Of a stretch of DNA of 56,486 bases, positions 51,452 through 56,486 are shown piece by piece (position 1 is the first letter of the stretch; each line of letters starts with the position of its first letter). This DNA comes from Brevinematales bacterium (GTDB lineage Bacteria > Spirochaetota > Brevinematia > Brevinematales > GWF1-51-8): positions 1 to 56,486 of the forward strand of contig JABLXV010000027.1 of the NCBI GenBank assembly GCA_013177895.1, given 5' to 3'. The position numbers and the translations under genes are program-made. Below the pieces are notes generated by a model. That model did no database searches. It had not been told where the DNA came from and saw nothing but the letters and a program-made list of their open reading frames with translations.

Positions 51452-53623
51452 TTAATCCCTGTTCTCATAGAGGATATTCATCTGGATACCGGGGTTCTCG
51501 TCGAGGAATGACAGGAAGTCTTCCATCTTCATCATATACAGTTCGCATTTGACCGAGGCACGGTAGTCGCGTTCCGGCGCGCCGCCGTTCTCGAACGGCA
51601 GGTGATACCACATCAGGTCGCCGACCCCTACTTTTTTCGTCTGCTGTCCGTACTCGTATGCCACGAGCGAACCCTTTGCGACCAGATAAACATAATCCTT
51701 CTCCGCGTCGGTTTTGAACAGGAACTCATCCTTCTGCAGATTGACCGGCATGAGTATCCCCTCGAGATGGGTCACCTGCGATGAGGAAAGGTGCTTGAAG
51801 AACTTATTCGCGCGGATAACATTCCACGTCTTCCCGTTGCGGATGACCGCGACCTTCATAATATCCTCGGCGACCGGAGTGCCGCGTATCAGGCGGAGAA
51901 AATCGTCCTTCGCGATCGAGTACGCCTGAACATGGGTGGCGGCGATCACGTCCGCGGTACGAAGCCCGCCGAGTACGAGCGACGCCTCGCCGAAATACTC
52001 GAACGTCCCGTACACCTTATCCTCGACATCCTCGATACCGCCGATGGAGACATTCCCCGCGACGATGACATAGAACTTATCGCCGGGCGTATCCTTCTCG
52101 ATAATCTTGTCGCCCTTCTCGAACTCCTCCTCGTTGACAACCAGCAGGAGGTCTTTTATTTTATCGCGCGGGAGGTCGGAGAATATATCGATACGGCAGA
52201 ACACGTCCATAATCCGGTAAGCGTTCTCATATTGATGCTTTTTAATATCGGGATACACGGTCTCGCCGATACCGAACTTCGCGAGAGTCAGATGGGTATC
52301 CTTAGGAAAATCCTTTTCGGCGATATGGTACACGGTGATCTTTTTCCTGACATCGTCGGGCAGGGAATTCAGGTACGAAATCTGCGTATGCAGCGGCGGA
52401 ACTCCCGCTTCGTGGTAGATTATATCCGCGTCCCACGGGTAATTCAGGAGGTGGTCGCGCCGCCCTTTCGACAGGATATTCATTTTGTAGAGCTCCTGTA
52501 TCTTCTCGGGCGAATTGAGATGGTCGGAGCTATAGAGGAAAGTCTTATTCCGGTACGACACCTGAAACCCGATAGTCGGGATAGAGTGCAGCGAATAATT
52601 GAACCGGAAGAACGCCCCGTGTATATTAATCTCGCTATCGAGCTTGATAGGGATAAAGTCGAACATTTTAACCAGCGTGGACGCGGGCATACGTGTCAAC
52701 GCGGAGTATTTGCGGATAAAGCCCTGCAAGATAGTCGGGGTTGTATAGACCTTGATACGGCCCTCTTCGAGGATTTTCTGGAACGTCCCCGAGTCGTGGT
52801 CGGCATGACAGTGAGTCAGTATCAGGCAATCGATCAGCTTGGGGTTGACGTTAGAATCGCGGAGCCACGCGGTGGAGTTCACCGGCGGGTCGATCATCAC
52901 CCCGATGCGGTTGATCCAGAGGATGAATCCCGACGTGTTCTGCTCATGGTCGAACCCGTGCGACGGCCCGAGGCATGTGATACCGAACTCAGGGGGCTCG
53001 AACGGTTCGGAAAGGGTAGTCCCCAAGTCGAACTGTATCTGGAATTTCATCTCGGCGGGTACTTCGGCGATCAGTTCGCCCTTATCGTGCACATTGAACC
53101 CGAGGTCGGGACGCTGCACGATTTTCACGTCGCCGATAACGATCCCCGCTGGGTCGATGGGCAGAAATTCCACCATATTGGAAAGCTGGTTCTTACCCCG
53201 GAAGTAACTCATCTCGCTCTTCAGGTTGGGGATGATCGCTTCGGAACCCTTCTCGTACTCGTTGGCTATATCGAGCTTTTCCGGGCCGAAGTTGGCCTCG
53301 GTCAGCACTGTTTTCATGTTCTCTATATGGTTCGGATTGACATAGACTGTGGTTTTTTTCTGGCGGATATAGAAATTAAAATACAGCGGGAATTCCACTT
53401 CCGCCATACTGATACCCTGTTCGGGGTGAAAATGATTATGAGGCAGAATATAAATAGTAGGAATCCCCAAAGGAAGGAGTTTCGTATCCTTCAGGGTTTC
53501 CGGCGGCGCGCCGAATTGAATATATCCCGCGGAAGTGTTCACAAGGTATCCCCCGCGCGGTAGCGCGGTGATAACACCCGTCAGCTCGGTAAGACTCTTA
53601 ATGCGTTTAATAGTTACCCCCAA
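51452..53623 (-). CDS. MBL-fold hydrolase fused to two cyclic-nucleotide-binding domains
   Basis: The 723-residue protein has an N-terminal domain of about 200 residues, an MBL core with LTHCHADHDSG (HxHxDH), FLYSSDHLNSP and IIYHEAGVPPLHTQ, then two CNMP-binding domains. The first (about 475-585) has a good phosphate-binding cassette, YFGEASLVLGGLRTADVIA; the second (about 600-720) is degenerate. This suggests a cyclic-nucleotide-regulated phosphodiesterase, perhaps of cAMP or cGMP. The start is unclear: TTG at 53623, or the ATT codon at 53611, which has a GGGGGT site 4 nt upstream. It stands alone, convergent with the DUF2207 gene. Confidence 0.8.
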   Translation of the reverse strand: MGVTIKRIKSLTELTGVITALPRGGYLVNTSAGYIQFGAPPETLKDTKLLPLGIPTIYILPHNHFHPEQGISMAEVEFPLYFNFYIRQKKTTVYVNPNHIENMKTVLTEANFGPEKLDIANEYEKGSEAIIPNLKSEMSYFRGKNQLSNMVEFLPIDPAGIVIGDVKIVQRPDLGFNVHDKGELIAEVPAEMKFQIQFDLGTTLSEPFEPPEFGITCLGPSHGFDHEQNTSGFILWINRIGVMIDPPVNSTAWLRDSNVNPKLIDCLILTHCHADHDSGTFQKILEEGRIKVYTTPTILQGFIRKYSALTRMPASTLVKMFDFIPIKLDSEINIHGAFFRFNYSLHSIPTIGFQVSYRNKTFLYSSDHLNSPEKIQELYKMNILSKGRRDHLLNYPWDADIIYHEAGVPPLHTQISYLNSLPDDVRKKITVYHIAEKDFPKDTHLTLAKFGIGETVYPDIKKHQYENAYRIMDVFCRIDIFSDLPRDKIKDLLLVVNEEEFEKGDKIIEKDTPGDKFYVIVAGNVSIGGIEDVEDKVYGTFEYFGEASLVLGGLRTADVIAATHVQAYSIAKDDFLRLIRGTPVAEDIMKVAVIRNGKTWNVIRANKFFKHLSSSQVTHLEGILMPVNLQKDEFLFKTDAEKDYVYLVAKGSLVAYEYGQQTKKVGVGDLMWYHLPFENGGAPERDYRASVKCELYMMKMEDFLSFLDENPGIQMNILYENRD

Positions 53624-53809
53624 TACCTATTAATATTACCATCTAAACGGGAATATTTCAAAATAATAGGAAAGGTTTTATCGCCCCTTCTCTTTTCGGA
53701 GTTTTACCCACGGAATTTCAATATTTTCAGCAAATTCGGCGATTTTTCAGCATTTGATTGCGAATGTTATCGAATAATGTTAAGATTATCGTACCCAGCG
53801 AGGTAACCC

Positions 53810-54472
53810 ATGGAAAAACCTAAGAAAGCGCCTGTTAAAAAACCGTCCGCTCAATCGAAAAAAAACTCCCATACAGAGGTGAAGGAACCTGCGAAAAAGA
53901 AGCCCGACAACCCCATCAGGAGTATCATAAAAAGCGCGCTCCTATTCCTCGCGGAGAGCGGGGGCTACCTCAAGAATAAGTCGGTCACTATCGGGCTTCC
54001 CCCTGAACTCGCGGGCTGGGCCGACACGTTACGCGCGATCGGGTTCGGCAGGCAGATCGACGAGATGATGGAATCGGTGAACCGCGCCGCGACCGGGGCG
54101 GTGGACGAGGCGATGGATACGATCATCGACGCGATGAGCGAAATATCAATCGAGGATATGGGGAAGCTCCTGTTCGGGCCGGAGGACGCCGGCGCGAAAT
54201 ATCTCGAGAGCAAGACGCGGAAGAAGCTGTCCAAACAATTCGCGCCCATCATAAAAAAGACGATGAACGAGATCGGCATTATGAAGCTCTTCGATAAGCT
54301 GGTCGCGGCCTATAACGCTATCCCGCTCATGCCCAATATCAAGTTCGACCTTCAGGCATACGCCAACGAGCGCGCGCTCGACGGAATCTATGTCATGATC
54401 GCGGAGGAGGAACGCAAAATCCGCCGCGATCCGTTCGCATTGATGAGCAAGCTGATGGGCGGCAAAAGCTAA
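53810..54472 (+). CDS. DUF4197 protein without signal peptide
   Basis: The 220-residue protein starts with a Lys/Pro-rich segment (about 45 residues) and then a helical DUF4197 domain: LRAIGFGRQIDEMMESVNRAA, FAPIIKKTMNEIG and ALDGIYVMIAEEERKIRRDP. The following gene encodes the same domain as a lipoprotein. DUF4197 is common in diderms and usually exported; a version without a visible signal is unusual. GAGG precedes the ATG at 53810. The function is unknown. Confidence 0.75.
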   Translation: MEKPKKAPVKKPSAQSKKNSHTEVKEPAKKKPDNPIRSIIKSALLFLAESGGYLKNKSVTIGLPPELAGWADTLRAIGFGRQIDEMMESVNRAATGAVDEAMDTIIDAMSEISIEDMGKLLFGPEDAGAKYLESKTRKKLSKQFAPIIKKTMNEIGIMKLFDKLVAAYNAIPLMPNIKFDLQAYANERALDGIYVMIAEEERKIRRDPFALMSKLMGGKS

Positions 54473-54536
54473 GCCCCGCAAAATTGCGCATCTCTCAGTA
54501 AAATGATATGATATGATACATTCACAGGAGGTTCCG

Positions 54537-55244
54537 ATGAAAAAGTATAGTATGATCATGGTATTATTTATCCTGGCATCGTGCCAGCAGGCGGGAAATC
54601 TGACGTCGCTCGTGAAGCCCGCGGACAAGCCCGCGCAGCTCGACGAGAAGACGATTATCGCCGGGCTCAAGGAAGCGCTGCAGGTCGGTATCAAGAACGC
54701 GGTCGCGTTCGCGTCCAAATCCGACGGCTACCTGAAGAACGCGAAGATCACGATCCCCCTGCCCGCGCAGCTCAAGGACTGGGCGGATAAGCTCCGTTCG
54801 ATAGGCCTCGGCTCGCAGGTCGACGAGTTTATCACATCGATGAACCGCGCCGCCGAGAAGGCGTCCGCCAAGGCGGTGGATATATTCCTCGAAGCGATCT
54901 CCAAGATGACGGTCGAGGACGCGAACAATATCCTCAAGGGCGCGGATAACGCGGCGACCAAGTTCTTCGAGAAGGTCACCCGCAAGGCGCTCTACGGCGT
55001 GTTCGCCCCGGTCATCAAGCAGGCGATGGACGATGTGGGTATCACCAAGCTCTACAAAACGCTGATCGACAAGTACAACTCCATCCCGCTCGTGCAGAAG
55101 GTCAGTTTCGACCTGCCGGACTATGTGAACAATAAGGCGCTCGACGGGCTATTCTTTATGCTCGCGCAGGAAGAGGCGAAGATACGGAAAGACCCCGCCG
55201 CGCGTGTGACCGACCTGCTGAAGCAGGTATTCGGTGTGAAATAG
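54537..55244 (+). CDS. DUF4197 lipoprotein
   Basis: The 235-residue protein has a lipoprotein signal (VLFILASC, Cys about residue 15), then the same helical domain as the gene upstream: LRSIGLGSQVDEFITSMNRAA, FAPVIKQAMDDVG and ALDGLFFMLAQEEAKIRKDP. The pair is a tandem duplication with different addresses. The ATG at 54537 has AGGAGG 5 nt upstream; the frame from 54513 is rejected. A perfect terminator follows. Confidence 0.8.
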   Translation: MKKYSMIMVLFILASCQQAGNLTSLVKPADKPAQLDEKTIIAGLKEALQVGIKNAVAFASKSDGYLKNAKITIPLPAQLKDWADKLRSIGLGSQVDEFITSMNRAAEKASAKAVDIFLEAISKMTVEDANNILKGADNAATKFFEKVTRKALYGVFAPVIKQAMDDVGITKLYKTLIDKYNSIPLVQKVSFDLPDYVNNKALDGLFFMLAQEEAKIRKDPAARVTDLLKQVFGVK

Positions 55245-55267
55245 ATACTGATAAAGGTAACCTATCG

Positions 55268-55297
55268 TCCGCGGGGCATATCCCCGCGGATTTTTTT
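55268..55297 (+). terminator. terminator of the DUF4197 pair
   Basis: TCCGCGGGG at 55268-55276 pairs perfectly with CCCCGCGGA at 55282-55290 around a 5-nt loop, followed by seven T residues. Confidence 0.9.
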
Positions 55298-55340
55298 ATG
55301 CGCGGGAGGGGGGGACGACATCATTACTTTATTAATTAGT

Positions 55341-55369
55341 TTGACAATAAGAACCGAAAATATTATACT
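55341..55369 (+). promoter_or_regulatory. promoter of the AT-rich two-gene island
   Basis: A perfect TTGACA at 55341-55346, a 17-nt spacer and TATACT at 55364-55369, 18 nt before the ATG at 55388. Confidence 0.75.
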
Positions 55370-55387
55370 TACTAAAAGGAGATACTA

Positions 55388-55660
55388 ATGGATAAAAAGG
55401 GGAATTTACATATGTCTGAACTTAAGCAATACTTCGCAGGTATTGAGAAAATTCGGTTTTTCCCTTTTTTTGAAAAAAAGGAGTATCCAGATATTCTTGT
55501 TGGTTTTATTGATGATAAAAAGAATTTACAAAACGATTGGTATTATGTAATAAAGGACGTTAATCAGGTTTTCAAGAAAATAGAAAATGAGGAAGAAATA
55601 TTCTATGGAAAAGAAATCAGAAAAAAGCGAAAAAAGCAAAGCGACTTTGCAGAGTTCTGA
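55388..55660 (+). CDS. small hypothetical protein of AT-rich island
   Basis: This 90-residue basic protein has no signal peptide or membrane helix. Motifs visible are FFPFFEKKEYPDILVGFIDDKKNLQNDWYYVIKDV, which looks like a compact beta/alpha fold, and a very basic C-terminus (EIRKKRKKQ). No family is recognised. AAGGAG precedes the ATG, behind a consensus promoter. The G+C is far below that of the window, pointing to recent acquisition. Its end overlaps the next gene by about 56 nt in another frame, if that gene starts at 55605. Confidence 0.6.
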   Translation: MDKKGNLHMSELKQYFAGIEKIRFFPFFEKKEYPDILVGFIDDKKNLQNDWYYVIKDVNQVFKKIENEEEIFYGKEIRKKRKKQSDFAEF

Positions 55661-56090
55661 TCCTGTAAAAGATGCTATACCAATAGAACAAATTAGTAAT
55701 TTAATTCAAAAAACTCTTCAAGCAACTATAAAGACTACTTTACAAGCATCAATTAAGCAAACCATTCATTCAGGACCACTACCAACACCCCGTGATTTAG
55801 CTGCATATAAAAAGGTTCTTCCTAACTTAGCCGAAAAAATAGTTACAATGGCAGAAAAAGAACAAGATTTTCGACATTCAAGAATAGACAAAGATAATGA
55901 TGCCGAAATTAAAAACAATAAAGCCGGATTAATTGGTACTATTATTATAACAACATCAGGTTTAATACTAGGTTTTATTTTAGCTATTTTAGGTCATACT
56001 GGAGAAGCAATAGCAGCAATTGGTTTTGGAAGTTCCCCAGGAATTGCATCAATTGTTTCTGAAATACTAAAAAAAAGAAAAGATAATTAA
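55605..56090 (+). CDS. DUF2335 membrane protein
   Basis: The 161-residue protein has a DUF2335 core: SGPLPTPRDLAAYKKVLPNLAEKIVTMAEKEQDFRHSRIDKD, then two close membrane helices (about 115-153) and a basic tail. DUF2335 members are short membrane proteins, frequent in mobile regions, of unknown function. Starting at 55605, the N-terminal Ser/Lys-rich part overlaps the previous gene; a later TTG near 55648 would avoid most of this. It shares the promoter and low G+C of the upstream gene. Confidence 0.65.
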   Translation: MEKKSEKSEKSKATLQSSDPVKDAIPIEQISNLIQKTLQATIKTTLQASIKQTIHSGPLPTPRDLAAYKKVLPNLAEKIVTMAEKEQDFRHSRIDKDNDAEIKNNKAGLIGTIIITTSGLILGFILAILGHTGEAIAAIGFGSSPGIASIVSEILKKRKDN

Positions 56091-56486
56091 TGACGTTTTT
56101 ACAATAATCCCTCATTGCATCAAGTAAAATTAAAACACCTTTAAAGAAAATATCTTCAACGTTTTGAGTATTATTATATTTTTAAAACTATTCTAAAATA
56201 TCTTTCTCTGTTTTCCCTCCTTTATATCAAATGTTTTGGCGACCTTTGATTTTTTTGCTATTTGTCTCCCATCAGGTCTCATATATCTTCAACTGAGGGT
56301 AAATAAATAATGTCGTTCACTTACCCCCCAGATTGCTTCCCCCGCATCTCGGCTACGCCTCCCGCATACGCGGAAGACAGGCTCGATGACCGTACCGCCA
56401 GCCGTTCTCTTACCCAGCCCTCATCACGGGCTATATCTGCCTATTTGTACAAAATTTAAAATCGGGGTTAGCCGTACGCAGTTTCT
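56091..56486. other. 3' end: AT-rich spacer, then GC-rich structured segment
   Basis: About 396 bases with no credible ORF. Up to about 56300 it is AT-rich. Near 56300-56455 the composition jumps, with hairpin-prone pieces such as AGCCC...GGGCT around 56415-56432 and CCGCATACGCGG near 56361-56372. This may be the edge of a mobile element or structured RNA that continues past the window. I could not identify it. Confidence 0.35.

Noticed and set aside
51791-53563. 590-codon open frame opposite the MBL-CNMP gene
   Set aside because: Same reason: the minus strand encodes intact zinc and nucleotide-binding motifs, the plus frame none.
56290-56486. Group II intron domain V
   Set aside because: The GC-rich end has hairpins but not the conserved 34-nt domain V pattern; kept only as an unidentified structured fragment.

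Overview
The window is a 56.5 kb stretch of a bacterial chromosome, with roughly half G+C over most of its length. Flagellar-type genes are present: a FliK-like/FlhB-like/HD-GYP/YraN cluster and a motility-associated (Maf, DUF115) glycosyltransferase. Together with many signal-peptide lipoproteins, CsgG-like lipoproteins with beta-barrel tails and a BatE-like protein, they point to a motile diderm bacterium. Spirochaetota is my best guess; this is inference, since no rRNA is present.

Layout. 71-5990 (minus) is a compact nucleotide and amino-acid operon: purQ, hisC, a sugar nucleotidyltransferase, pyrE, a methyltransferase, pyrF, a histidine phosphatase and a QueG-like Fe-S protein. 6292-11302 holds dnaN, two exported barrel-like proteins, a small four-cysteine protein behind a textbook sigma-54 promoter, and a DUF5714 protein. 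11448-17249 holds an RsbW-like kinase/STAS pair, then a trp operon (secreted phosphoesterase, trpE, trpGD, trpC). The trp operon has its own promoter, a Trp-Trp leader peptide and a terminator hairpin, which is classical attenuation. 17285-18863 (minus) is an ECF sigma/anti-sigma/Met-His-rich Spy-like operon. 19001-22145 is the flagellar-type cluster with a degenerate HD-GYP protein. 22162-36036 (minus) is rich in exported proteins: two lipoproteins (one with an AC-repeat that puts its natural start out of frame), a BatE-like protein, an MBL hydrolase, Maf, a PAP2 phosphatase, a CsgG-type lipoprotein, a CPBP protease, a seven-bladed propeller lipoprotein and two tandem paralogues. 36169-42885 (minus) is a TrmB-controlled glucan locus: TrmB, two paralogous ParB-fold proteins, a GH13 enzyme and a MATE transporter, with a shared 17-bp palindrome over strong promoters. 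42956-53623 holds a thioesterase, a GH3 enzyme, a DUF624-like protein, initiator and second CAU tRNAs, a cupin, glgX, a DUF2207 protein and a large MBL-cyclic-nucleotide-binding protein. 53810-55244 holds a DUF4197 pair (one cytoplasmic, one lipoprotein). 55310-56250 is an AT-rich, probably acquired, two-gene island.

Four repeat types are visible: a 150-170 bp MITE-like element in two inverted copies; a 60-110 bp element with TGTCATTGC-type ends in three copies; an 85-bp tandem repeat; and an AC microsatellite inside a signal-peptide region.

The most notable observations are the TrmB operator regulon that includes ParB-fold proteins of unknown role, trp attenuation governing a secreted phosphoesterase, the probable phase-variable lipoprotein, and the hairpin-swapping MITE-like repeat.
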